Positions 34,288 through 46,095 of a stretch of 64,000 nucleotides of DNA are shown in pieces. Numbering within the stretch: position 1 is the first letter of the stretch; every line of letters begins with the position of its first letter. Source of the DNA: Moniliella sp. 'wahieum' (taxonomy: Eukaryota > Basidiomycota > Moniliellomycetes > Moniliellales > Moniliellaceae); the NCBI GenBank assembly GCA_003971905.1, contig RSEE01000018.1, positions 124,001 through 188,000 on the forward strand, read 5' to 3'. The translations under genes were made by a program, and so were the position numbers. The notes beneath the pieces are model-generated. The model saw only the letters and a list, made by a program, of their open reading frames with translations. It searched no databases and was not told the origin of the DNA.

Positions 34288-35599
34288 CCAGCGTTCGATG
34301 AAACGTGGGATCTCAGGAGAACTGCACCCTGCACCAGCCCAGCCCGCGGATGCAGGATGGCCCAAGCTCCAACCTGCTCTATCCAACACACTACCGGTTG
34401 GGGCCATGCCCCATGCACCATGAGATCTGGCAAGCTGTTTGGTCGCCCGAGGTTCGTTCGCAGAGCCCAAACGAACGGTCATTAACATTGGGAGAGAGCG
34501 AGCGGATCAAGCTCCAAGGATAGTCGATAGCGCCAGGAGAATGCTACTTGGTGGCAGACAGGACGGTGTATACAATCGCACTCAGTACTCAACACTCAAC
34601 GTTGAGTGTTCAACCCCGAAAGCAACGCATCAAACCAACGAACGCGAGGGTACTAGTTACGCTTCGAGACAGGTGCGGGCCGGACAGGAGCCGACGAGGC
34701 AGAGGGCTTGCCGCCGCACCAAAGCAACCAAGGTAGGACCGCACAAGCATCTGAACCGAGTGTCGAACCGCGTCCTTCGGGGCACCTGGGCGCCCATACG
34801 CGCACAATGCATCACGAGTCAAGGGCGCGGCGAGGGACGGGAAAAGGAGGGAGAGGTCCAAGTCGGAGCCGCCGATCGAGGCCAGTGGCAGCCAGTGCAA
34901 AGGAGCGCTGTTGACGTCCACGTGTTCACGGGGGAAGGCAACCGAAACCGGCATGCAGACCCACTGAGCTGGCGACCGACGACGGAGAGAGTGCACCAAG
35001 GTAGAGTGTCTCGTAGTGCTGGCGTCGTAGGATGGGGAAGAGCCCAGGCCTGTGGGAGAGGCAGGGGTGTGCGTACGAGCACGAGACGCTGGACAATGTG
35101 GTGACACACCAAGAGGCAAGAGAAGAGAACAAGGCTAAATCAAATGAGACGAGAATGGGGTCGTGGTAGACAACGGGATGGAGCAACAGGGAGAAGAGGG
35201 GCAAAGAGTATGTGGTGGTTGGGAGGAGGGAGGAGGAGGAGGGAGGAGGGAGGGGGGAGGGGGTTCACTTGTATCCATCCCAAATGCACAACGCATCAAG
35301 GGAAGACCCGGAACGCATATCACACACCGACAGGGGCGCTACGTCGGTTTGCCAAGTTCTGGGCGGGCGAACCGAGCCTGAGGGCCCCATGCCAACCTAC
35401 CTGTCTCATGCCAAAACGGGAGGGAAAGCAGAACAGGATGGAAGTGGAAACAACGAGTGGAACAAGAGCGATGTGGACCAAGAGGAAGCAACGCAGGTAG
35501 GCGTGAGTACAAACGCTGGGCGAGGGGAGGGGAGAGGATGAAAAAGCAAGAGAAAAAAAGGGGGGTATACGCGCAAGTCCAACCCAACTCTGCCCCATT
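34288..35599. other. Gene-free interval
   Basis: Contains a striking heptad tract at 34582-34612 and a GGAGGA-rich stretch at 35222-35265. Minus-strand frames between 34610 and 35643 are open but lack family features; the part next to 35600 is probably the 3' untranslated region of the following gene. Confidence 0.5.
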
Positions 35600-36747
35600 T
35601 CAACCGGCGGCTGCCACGCCTGGATCGACGCGTTTTTGTTCATTCCTTCGTCGCGTCACGACAAAGGCGACAATCGCGCCGATGGCCGAATCCATGCGGG
35701 GAGCGACCCAGACGAGCCAGTTGATGTGGTTGAGCGACTTGGGTACCACCTCGGCCAAGATCATGCCCTCGGGCGTGCACAAGGACCAAATCCGGCTCAC
35801 CTTGTGACAGCGCAACACTAGCTCCATCTGGCCCAGCTTGGGACATGGTTTCTCTTGCCTTCTTGCTGCTCTGCCAGTGTCGGCTGCTCCGTCTTGACCA
35901 GGGTGATGGCGGAAACAAACTTGATCACCATCGTCTCTTCTCCCAAGGGATCGGTATCCATCAAGCTCACCGTCAACACAGGCTCGCTCTTGCTTGTCCT
36001 TTTGCGTTGGAACGCGCCGGGGGGTAGAAGAGCCATTGGCGGGTGTACGGGCCGCGGATGACGCAGGATACACTAAACAGGGGCTTGCCCTCGTGGTCAT
36101 ACACATTGCGATAGTGTCGTCAAACAGTTTGCGGCTGACCGACCAGCGGAACTGGATCTTGTCGTCGTTGTCGATGGCGTGGACCGGGGTGGCAAACAAG
36201 CCAACACAATGGATCTTGAACAGCTGCGGCTCGTGGTGCTCCGTGTACTGGGGGAAGAGGCCAATGGGCATGCCGGGCCGGATCACAAGGCCACCAGTGG
36301 TGGGGTGGCCAAAGCTGAGTGGCGGGGGCAGGGGCGGGTCGTCGCCCTTGTGCCAGCGGGCGAGGCGGGACTTGGGGAGACCATATCCCAGTCGCGGCTG
36401 TGGGTCATGTGTTCCTCGTCAATGAGGCGGAGAAAGCCCTTCTCGACCTCGCCGGCGCGGTAGCCACTCTCGTACGTCTCGCCCTTGCGGACGATGGGGC
36501 TGGGCGGCGGCTGGGCCAGGGGGAGGCCATGGGGGAAGCGGCGGGCGAGGTGCTGCTCGCGGGTGAGACCCTCGGGGACGGCGTAGGGGGAGGTGTAGGA
36601 CTCCTTGAGGCTGCTGGGGGGCGGGCAGCGGGCATAGACTTCCCAGAGGTCGTGGGTGTCGTAGGAGGGGGGGGCGTCGGAGGGGGCGTGGGAGGGGTCG
36701 GCAGAGGCGACGGGTTCGAGGGAGACGAGCTCGTCGTCCTTGGCCAT
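35600..36747 (-). CDS. Unknown protein with PPSY motif and C-terminal hydrophobic segment
   Basis: ATG at 36747 opens MAKDDELVSLEPVASADPSH, then DAPPSYDTHDLWEVYARCPP, a PPxY candidate for WW-domain ubiquitin ligases. Well-formed blocks follow: VEKGFLRLIDEEHMTHSRDW, GMPIGLFPQYTEHHEPQLFK, HAIDNDDKIQFRWSVSRKLF, WLFYPPAFQRKRTSKSEPVL, GEETMVIKFVSAITLVKTEQ, then MELVLRCHKVSRIWSLCTPE, and a moderately hydrophobic end (INWLVWVAPRMDSAIGAIVA, FVVTRRRNE) before the stop at 35600. The beta-strand-rich middle with a basic-flanked hydrophobic end recalls tubby/scramblase-like folds, but this is only an impression. One-base losses near 36340, 36020 and 35850. Confidence 0.65.
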
Positions 36748-39700
36748 GGTGGGGGTGGTGCTGGGGGGGGTGGTGCTGGTGGGGGTGATGCTGGTGGTGG
36801 CTGAAAGAAAAGACAACAGACAGGAGGAGGAGGAATGCACCAAGAGGCGGTGGAGAAGGCAGGCGCGGCGAGGCGCGGGAAATGAGTGATGTGAGACGGG
36901 GATTTGTAGTGGCAGGGGTGCAGCGGCTGGAGTGGCCAAGTGCGGGAGGCAGGGCAGGTGCTGGCTGGTATTTAGGCGCCGGAAACGCAGGGCAGCGCAG
37001 CGCCAGCCACGGCGCGTGCGAGCAAAGGCGACGCAGCGCTAATAATAAACCCGCTCCCGTCGCAGCCAGCGGCGCGGGGCAACACTGGCCCGCCGCGGCC
37101 TGCGAGCCCAGCCGATCAGTCGGGTACTCAGTACAGAGTGAGGAGGACTCAGTCCACGACTCAGTCGGGCACTCGTCCGCAGACGCGCCCTCGCCCAGCA
37201 CGCTGCCCCCTCCTCCGTGCGGCAGCAGCCGCAGCCGCAGCGCCGCGCTCACTCATCGATGAGCCTCATCCACCGCCCTCCGCGCCCTCCTCCCTCGCGT
37301 CCACGCCAGTACATACAACCGGCAGCCCTCAACGTGCCACGCTACCACGTCCCCACCCATCCACCGGCCACCCGCAACGTCCCTCCCTGCCAACGCCCAG
37401 CGCCAGCACCCACCACCCACCGCCCAACCCGCGCTCCTCTCGCCTCGCCTCGCCCTTGCCTGCCTGCTATCCTCCTCTCGGCCGCGGCTGGCCACAGGGG
37501 TGTGATGACATGATGGGAGTGCTGCGCATGGCATCCTGGCGCCAGGGATGGAGCCAGCGTCCGAATTGCAGCGCCAAGCTCCACGCTCCCAGCTGCAAGA
37601 CGCTCCGCGGGGCCTGCGTTGTTCAGTACGTTCATGCATCATGCATGCGTTTCATCACGCCCCATGCTCAGTACTCAGTCTGAGTAGTCACCGATCGCAT
37701 GTCCCTAGTCACTGATCCGCATCATGCATCACGTCAATCACTTGGCAGAACCCAGAATCAGGAATCACCACACCGACCGAAGCGCACCACTGACTGCTGC
37801 AGGGGCAAGCGGCATGGTGCATGTCATGCACGACATGCATGACGCATGACGCATGCGGGAGAATATCGGAATGCGCGCCAGCACATGGCACATGGTCTGC
37901 ATGCGGCAGAAGTTCTGGACAGAACTTCCCCGAGCAGCTGGCGCTGCGCGTTTAGAAGGTATTAGTACTTGGCGGGCTGCGGCACATGGCGGCAAATCTT
38001 TCAAGTTGCAGGTGCCACGCTGGCAAATTATTACTGGGCTGGCACACAACCCCAGACCGCTGCATTCGCATGTCTGTCCGCCATCACATGTCACATGCCG
38101 TGTCACACGTCACAGCCGCCACCCAACCCCCAGCAGGATTGGGATTGGGATGGATTGGCCGATGGTCCATAACCGCAATCCCCCCACGCGCCACGCTTCT
38201 CCCGTGCTTCTCCCGCTCCTCCGCCACCGAAAGAAACAAGGCATTCCTGGTACGCGCTCCGCTCGCCTTCCTATCACCAGTCTCAACCATGGCCCCACCC
38301 TGTCACATGTCAATGTCACCGCCGTCTCTCCAGATCCGCCAGGCGCCAGGCCTCTCCCTGCCCCTCTCCTCCGGCCTCGTGTGTTCTTCCCCAAGTCTGG
38401 TCCACCGCCAGCGTCATGCTCACCGGTCACCGGTCACCGGTCACCGGGGTCACCTAACCGCCGGTCCCGGTCACCGGGTCACCACGGCATGCCTAGCTGC
38501 AGCTACATAGAGCCCATCCAATTTATCCGAGACTCCCCATTTCGTTACGTACTTTTTGTTCCACGCGGTGGATACGGAATGCTTCATGCGCTGAGCCACC
38601 ACAGGCCACTGTGCGGAAAGCCATGCTCAGCTCAGCCTCAGGTCTCCTTAGACTTAGTACTGAGACTCAGTACTCAGTGTGCTAACAGAAAGCCATGCGT
38701 CCCGCCCGGGTCCAACGCCACCCGTCTCTTCCCCCCCAATAAAACCAGCCATTCAAATCGACCCCCCAAACCACCCCTCGCCCCCCAATTTGCAGCGCCA
38801 GATGGTCAGCCTGGCATATCTTGGCAGTGGCAGGCCCAGCGCCTACGCGACGCTCTGCCTGCAGCGCCGCCCCAGGTCAACCATGCAGCCAGCCAGCCGA
38901 ATTTTGTTCCGACAGACACCGGAAAAATAAAAAATAAAACACCAGATCGATGCAATGCTTTTTTTGTGTTCACTAGTCACTAGTCACTCTAGTCACTACG
39001 TTCATTTGCGGCACCCCCGCGCCACCACCACGGAAATATAATCTCTGCTGCACTGCACCTTTGCACCCCCCACGCTGAGGGTAATCGGTAACCGGTAACG
39101 TGCGGATAACGTGTTGGCGTGGTTATAGACGGTAGCATAGTTAACAGGAAGCTTGAAACGGTGCAGGTTGTGCATGCTACACTATAGGCTATACACTCGG
39201 CTACAGTGCCCCGGCACCCGTTTCTCTCCCCTCGTGACAGACCCCTGCTGCTCGAACAGCTCCAGACCCACAGCCCACACCCTCCTACGCACCGATTGCG
39301 TTCAACATATTTGCCACCTGTGCCCTCCCGTCTCCCAGCTCCATGCTGAGGCGGCGGCTCGGCCTGAGCGCTGCGCCTCAGCCCTGAGGCTCAGGAGCGC
39401 GCGCAGCCGAGACGACATACCCCCTGCCGACCACAACGCCTGTCTCTGGTGGGAGAGTATGGGTTAGATCGAGGAGATGTCAAAAGTAGCGTGGAACGTT
39501 GAACATACATACAGCTCATCGAACAGGCCTCAGGAGAAAGCGCTAAATTTTGTACCCAGCAGATGCAAACGTTTCGAGTATACGTTTTCACCTCGGCACC
39601 GCCACGCCGACAACCTGCTCCGGGCACTCCAGCAGAGGCCGGCGGGCCATCGAAATATAGATTGTCAGCTTCAAGCTTCAAGCTTCAAGTCCGTAGTGGA

Positions 39701-39800
39701 GCTAGGGCCTGCTGGAGCACCCAAGTGGGTAGCACGACGGATATAGCAGAACTGGGGATCGCCTCGATACACGTGAGATGCCGAACAACGTGGTTTCCGC
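36748..39800. other. Gene-poor interval rich in heptad tracts
   Basis: No supported gene. A 376-codon plus-strand open frame (37853-38983) is Pro/His/Ser-rich and runs through several repeat tracts, so I treat it as chance. Heptad tracts occur at 37623-37646, 37668-37680, 37826-37850, 38080-38110, 38420-38447, 38654-38680, 38970-38990 and 39667-39687. Confidence 0.5.
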
Positions 39801-42529
39801 CGGTAACGCTCACGTGTACCGATCACCGGGCACGTGGTTCGTCAGGGTCTCTCGATATTCGCGCGCTCGGTGGGCCGTGGGTGGGGTAAAAGATGGCCAG
39901 CAAGCATATGTCTAGGTCCGGGGCGAGATGCATGATGATCGATGGGGCTGGGGCCTTGGAAGAGACCGGCGGGGAGGCCGGAGAGGAAGGGGCAAGTGCA
40001 AGTGCACTCAGGGCGTAGAGCAAAGACAGGACCACCGTGGGCTGGACGACTCCGTGGGCCTTACAAACCGTAGTCTAGACTTTCGCGTGGAGCCACCAGG
40101 CACCATGGTCCACATCTAGACCACGTCCATTTCATTGACAGAGCTTAAGGCTGGGGCAGGGGGAACGCTACGTCTAGACTAACCGTTCATCTTGCGGGGG
40201 TTACTTGGAAGCGCCACCAAGGTTAAGGAACCAGCGGGATCGCCAGGATATCAGGACCCTCCGGTTTCATCCGGCCCCGTAACCTAGGAAGCGGGTGGAC
40301 ACGGATGAAGTGGTTGACATCCGAGCGGGAACCATTTCCACTGAGACTTGTAGCCAATCCTCCAATGCGCAAACAACTGCCCGCCGTCTGGTGCCGTAGT
40401 ATCCTCGCGTCGTCATAACAGGGGGAAAAACGGCTCTTGAGTGCGTCGACTATATTAAAATCCAACGGGGTGTGCACCACTCTTTTACATAAGCATCGCG
40501 TAAGCCACCGGGGGCGCAGCCAGCACGCCAGCCAGCGCGTATCGTGTGATATTGTTTCCAGCGTGGAAGGGTTCACGCGTGGAACGGGGCTACGGTGGCG
40601 ATGGTGGGCGGGGGGAAGGTGGCTAAGGTGGCGACGCAGCCACAAGCTGGGGCGAAGCCCCAGCCGACGGGCCGTAGGCCGGTGGTCCTCCTCGTACCAA
40701 TTATCTCGGGGGTGTGGGGGTAGCCTCAGTTTAGATTACTGCTCGAGAGCCAAAGTCGGAATCCGTGGCTCTGTGCGGGAAAGGGATAGAGAACGGTACA
40801 ACATCAGTCTGGTAAGGCAAAGCAAAGGTTCGCTGGTGGGGCCAGAAGGCCATAGGTGATCTGTTTAACACCACACTGACATCTGCGGCGCGCCTCCACA
40901 TCCACTCGAGCTGAGGGTATAGGGGGGGGGGAATGGCGGTTTGCCCGGGGTCAGTGGAGAGGCCGTTTATCTCTTTCATTAACGCCCCCTTCCCCGTGTT
41001 CGATTACTATGTTCCATTCCTGGAGCCCCGAAGGATAGCATGCTGCATCAACGCAACACCACATATTCGCGGTCGCATCGTTTGTGTCCCATTCAAAAGT
41101 CTTGCCGGTGCCCAAGGCGAAGACCGAGGACCACATGATCCCGACCAAGTTTGCGCCACCATCTAAACCGAATAACAAGAGGCCTATTTCTCTCGAATGA
41201 TATCAGCATACCACACCGCAACAAGCCAATGTGTTTTCATGGTTCGCAGGTGGCCGTCGCTTCTGACCCTGGCGCATGGCGTTTGGTCGTATTAGGGTGA
41301 TCCAGCCTCTATGCCAACGGAGTCTGTCTTCCACATCGGGACGGGATAGTGAGGAGGGCACAGTGTATGTGGATGAGGGCCTGGGCGCTGGCGTTCAAGA
41401 AAGTGGTAGTGAATAGTATAAGAGGTATAAGAATGACGCCATGCAGAAAGGCGGTGCGCATGTGTATGCCTCGTCATCATCGGATTGTGTTGGCCGTAAG
41501 AGTTGGAGAAGGGGGGGGGGGGAGCACAGGTTGGACAAGAGAAGAGGATTGCAATGAATCCGCATCCGATCGTGTGCGGAGGCTGGCTTCCTTCTGGCTC
41601 TGGCATTTCCTCCTTCTTCGTTCGCCTTCTTGTAGCGCATCAAGAGCGTATGCGTTCCAAAGGCCATTCGCTTCATTATTATAGGACCGCGATATAGTTT
41701 CTTTTGTTTGTATGGCGCCCAGGGGCTGCATTTACTAATAGTTGGGAGGGGCTACTTCCAAGTGTTTCGACGTCCTGCAAGTCCAACCACCAAAAGTAGA
41801 CTACAGACGACCACATGTTTACCTGGACAGGCCTCCCGCACACCACGGACGACGGAGAAGTTTGCGTAACCACAAAGGAAGAGCGGCTAGATCATCTAGG
41901 GCGCGGTGAATCCGCCGTGTGCGGGTAAGAACGCTCATGGGCCACGAAGCGACTGGCAATTCCACCTCACGTAGCACAGAGGGGGGGGGGGGGGAAGAAC
42001 AGGCTGCGGGCGAGCATGTGCAACCAGCTTTTCATTGGTACTGCGCCCCTCCTTTGACAAGGGGGGAAATGGGTGGAGCAACGAAATGGCGGTGGGCCAA
42101 CATACTGGAACTGGCGATCCAAGATGGTGATGAGGGTACCTTGCTGGATCCATCGGCACCCAAGCTTATGTCGTGGTCATTCTTAGTATGCGTATGGGCG
42201 AAAGACAAGTGAACAGATATGCCAATGAGAGGTCTGAAGGTATTGGCCCTTGTTTCATGAAGCACCAGGTGGAGGGATGATCGATGAGTACATGAGTTGG
42301 GAAAAGAACTTATCTGGGGTCCCTGATGGGCCCAGAAGGGCAACTGAGAAACGTAATGAGCAAAGGATCAGCCGCGATTCAGATTGTGCTCAGCACCGAC
42401 GAGATGGTAGTGGATGAGCAGGTCAGTTGGAAACAATAGAGGTAGGTATATAGGAAGAGCGAGGCAATGGTGCAGGTAGAGTGTGCAAGAAGGGAAGGGG
42501 GCACCGTGAATTGGACTGAAGCGATGATG
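39801..42529. other. Interval with fragments of coding potential only
   Basis: Several minus-strand pieces look protein-like but cannot be joined: one at 40225-40460 (ILRHQTAGSCLRIGGLATSL), one at 40955-41175 (FALGTGKTFEWDTNDATANM), and a possible secretion-signal start at 40035 (MVLSLLYALSALALAPSSPA). G runs of 10-14 occur at 40922-40931, 41511-41522 and 41981-41994. These may be decayed genes or unrecognised exons. Confidence 0.35.
40628..40680. repeat. Cluster of three adjacent GC hairpins
   Basis: Three inverted repeats in a row: GTGGC-GACGCA-GCCAC (40628-40643), GCTGGGGC-GAA-GCCCCAGC (40646-40664) and GGCC-GTA-GGCC (40670-40680). The middle one is a perfect 8-bp stem with a 3-base loop. 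Confidence 0.85.
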
Positions 42530-43860
42530 AATCAACCCATGAATGACAACTGAAGTCCAGTACAACATCGGAACCACTTGGCCTGGCATATCGAGCGGAC
42601 CGAATGGTTGATGGGATGGGGTCCAGGTCCATAAGACACCTCTAGGATGGTGAAATGTCTTCCCTGGCCTGTGTGCAGATGTGCTATATCTGGCTCGATA
42701 ATGTCATGGCAGTCAATGAAACGCGAGTTGTCGAGCCCCGCTAACACCACTTGCCTTAAGGCTTAAGTGACGCTTGGGGAGGGGGGCACTCTTTCATTGA
42801 GCTGCTGCCAGTGTTTATGCCAAGGGCATCATGACATGAGCTGAATGAGCCTCTCAATCGCTGGATTGGAAGCATGGTACCTGCTTGACTTCCTTATTCA
42901 CCATGTGCTGTGAGCCTTTTCCAACCCAATCAAGAGGTCAGAGGCCCACCCGTACCTCGGACCGTGTCTCTGGCTTCCGCCATAGATCGCTTTCAAACCC
43001 GCGACTGACCGTGGCAGGCATGTGAGCAGGGAACCAGTTCCAACGAGACTCGCGGTATCCAGTGCGCAACACATTCTTGCCAATTTTGGCGGCATAGTAC
43101 CCGCCATATCTCATCATGACCACTGGAGGGAAGAACAGCTTTGGAGTGAGTTCCTCGTACTTGGCGTTCTTGTGGCGTTCCCCTTGCTCCAGCAGCCGAT
43201 GCATGCAACCCCTTCTCCTGCGCTGCCGTCTCCGCGTGTACCACCTTCATCGGACACGCAGTCTGGACTCCTTTGTACCCGAGAGCCCCTCAGGATATGT
43301 GATTCACCGCCATCCCTGATCCTCCAAATGCTCTTTTGGTCGCAACACTCGGTAATCCGTGCCTTGGGCCTACCTCCCCCAACACATTTCCTCTTCTTCC
43401 TTCACAGTCAGCTCATTGAGAACAAGGGACGTTCCCGGGTGGAGCCCAGAGATTATATAGGCTTGGGGAACGGCTTCACACAATCTCATGCAACGCGCTC
43501 AACTTTGGGTGCACATGCGGGCCAAGAGGTGCTCTAGCCACGACATCCGTCCACCCTTGCACTTTTCCTGGGTAGCAAGGACACAGGGCGCGAAGTTGGC
43601 GACGAATCTGGACCGAGGAACGGCACAGGGCACGAAGTTGGAGACGAATCTGGGCCTACTTGTTGGTCAGCTCGAAGCTCATGGCTGCGGGTATGGAGGT
43701 CAGCCAGGTGCCGCAGAGCGCACGCGCTGTGCTCAACCACGCATTGTAGCCATCGACCTCTTGTTGATGTTTCTTGAGTAGCTCTGGTCAAACGCTCCTC
43801 CCATCTCTTTTTCCTGCAGCGCTGGCAGCAACTGATCTGAAAATGTTCGTCTCCGTCGTC
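42530..43860 (-). CDS. Probable multi-exon gene of unknown function
   Basis: Several exon-like blocks on the minus strand end at plausible splice sites. In order: FSDQLLPALQEKEMGGAFDQ, LLKKHQQEVDGYNAWLSTAR and TWLTSIPAAMSFELTNK, ending at a GTAGGCCC; YIISGLHPGTSLVLNELTVK to EEEEMCWGR, ending at another GTAGGCCC; MHRLLEQGERHKNAKYEEL, PKLFFPPVVMMRYGGYYAAK and NWFPAHMPATVSRGFESDLW, ending at GTACGGGT; then VVLAGLDNSRFIDCHDIIEP. The composition is protein-like, less GC-biased than its surroundings, and the blocks are in consistent order. I cannot assign a family; start and end are unknown. Confidence 0.45.
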
Positions 43861-43869
43861 GGCCCTCTT

Positions 43870-45960
43870 CAGACAGGGAGCTTGGCGACATGAATATTGA
43901 ATGTCAAACCCAAAGTGAGGTAGTGGCGTCCCTTCTCGGTGACATGCGACATGGAATGCAAGCTTGGCAGAAGGTGGCGGACTGGGGGCCGCGATGGTGT
44001 GGGGGCGGGCGGATGGAGCTTCTACAACCTTTCATTGGGACTTACGCCAGAATGCACTGCTCTGATGCAGGGGAAGCACATTTGTCAGTAACCTGGAAGC
44101 TTCAACCTCTTGGTGCATCCCATCGAGGGCGATGGTCGATGGTAGGCGATGGTGGCAAGGGCGGTGCCGGTGATGCCGATGATGACGATGACATCAATAG
44201 CAGGTGTTGGCTAGACCGCGAGAAGACGGCCAGGGGCCGGAGGAAGCCGTCGCCCACTGAATGGCTAATGGCGGGCGACCGGGGATCGTGCGGACACGGG
44301 GATGACCTGCTGCCACACCGGTCAGGTGCGGGGCGTCGGACGAGGGGGGGGCAACCGGTTGGCGCGCTGCCCGCGCTGAGCGCCGAGGCGCTGAGGGGGC
44401 AGGGCAGCTGCCAAGCCTGCATGTCCAGATACTGGCCTGGTGCGGGTATGACTGTCTCACAAAGATCTCAGACGGGGCCAGCGCGATGTCGACAGCGCAG
44501 TTCGTGAAACCGGCAGAAGGCACCGCGAAATTTACAGCGCAACACTAAGTATGGCGCGCGCCGCAGCGGCAGTGCCTGAGTGCCCAGGCTGAGCTCGGGT
44601 GGCCAAGCGCCCAAGCAGGCTTAACGTCCAGCGCCCTCCGCCCGTATATCCGCAACGCAAGGCACGGCTGGGCGATGCATAGTGGCGCCGTGCCCCGCAT
44701 GTGCGTGCGGCGGCTGTATTGGTTCTGCGACAGCTGGCCACACGAACGTCGAACCCTTGTGACAAAAACGTAAGGACGCCCGCCCGGCACTACGGGGCAA
44801 CCTCCTCACACACACACCATGTGCCAGCTGTGCGAGCTGCTTGCAGGCTCTCAGCGTCCCAGGGCCTTCCTCGTGCCTGCCCATCGACCATCCCCTGCGG
44901 CACCCGCGCTATTTGCGCGTGCGCGTGACAGCTGCGGTGCTGGCTTCCTGGCCCAGCACCCAGCGCACCCCGTTCGCCAGCTTCAAGCTTCAATATTCAA
45001 TGCTCTACGAGGGCGTTGTCAGGTGGACGGTTGGTCCGTTCGTCGGCCTGACCTGCTTTGGGAGGAGGAAGGGAGGAAGTACGTGTACGCCGCACCCTCG
45101 AGCCAACACCGCCCTCGCCTGTTTATGTATTATCGACGAACGATAATCGATAATCGATCATCGATAATCGAGATAATCGACTATCAGTCCAAGCTATCCA
45201 AACCTGACGGGCGGCTTGGTGGGCAGGCAGTTGGCACTGCACTCCTGAGGCTCAGCGGCTGAGCGCAGCCCGGGCGTGGTGGCGATAGTCGATAGCCGCC
45301 AAACCAACCGATACCACTAAGCCGGACCAAAGTTCGCACGGGGCTACTGACGGGAAAACGGAGAAGGACGCGGGTAGGTGGCCGCCGCCCTGCCCCTTCT
45401 TGGGCGGCAAGCACCCTGCCTTGCTCCGCCGCGTGCGATTGAGGGGGGGGCAATCGACCCGTGCCTTGGGCACCGAGCTTGTGTGCGTCGGTGTGGTCCT
45501 GGTGCGCCCCCTGGTGCTGCGTCGTCCTGCGACACGGCGTGTGTGCCTGCATGCTGGGCGCCACGCGTCACACACCCACTCATCATCGTGCATCGTCACG
45601 GGTGGGCGCTGCCTGGGGGGCAGCCTGGGGCAGCCGGCAGCGCAAAAAGCGCTCTGCGTTCGACAGGAACGGCAGGCAACCCCAACGCGCCGCCCCCCGT
45701 CTGCGCTCGGCAGGCACACGCGGGCACCCCTTGCTGATTTCAGATCTCAGTTCTCAGATCGCAGGTCTCAGGCTGGGCGCCTGACCTGGGCGCACCCCCC
45801 CCCACCCACCGCGCAAGCCCGAGGCATGGATGGGACAGCGGCGCGGTGCGGCGGAAAAAAATCAAGAGGGGCGGAACTGTGCGAAGAGTGGGTTTCGCGC
45901 GGCCACACTGCTGCTGTGCCTGCGCTGGCGCGTGTGGGCGCTGCTCCTCCCCAGTGTGGC
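43870..45960. other. Upstream region of permease gene, no gene seen
   Basis: Contains heptad tracts at 44979-44999, 45144-45180 and 45740-45760. Open frames here are GC-rich shadows. A 699-codon frame that ends in the permease starts in this region, but only the part from 46096 is supported. Confidence 0.5.
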
Positions 45961-45973
45961 TTTGGCTCCTCGG

Positions 45974-45983
45974 CGCCATATAT
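45974..45983 (+). promoter_or_regulatory. TATA box of permease gene
   Basis: CATATATAGC about 115 bases before the start codon at 46096, in a GC-rich setting where this A/T word stands out. Confidence 0.6.
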
Positions 45984-46095
45984 AGCCCGGCTGGGCCTCT
46001 GCAGGTGCTCGGTCGCAGCTGTCACCGCCACCGCACCACTCTTCCTCCCTCGCCTCCATCGGACCAGAGCGGGCGCTCCTCAGCTCTTCTTCACC

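Noticed and set aside
37853..38983. A 376-codon plus-strand open frame
   Set aside because: No family features, runs through several heptad tracts, and has the composition of the surrounding intergenic DNA.
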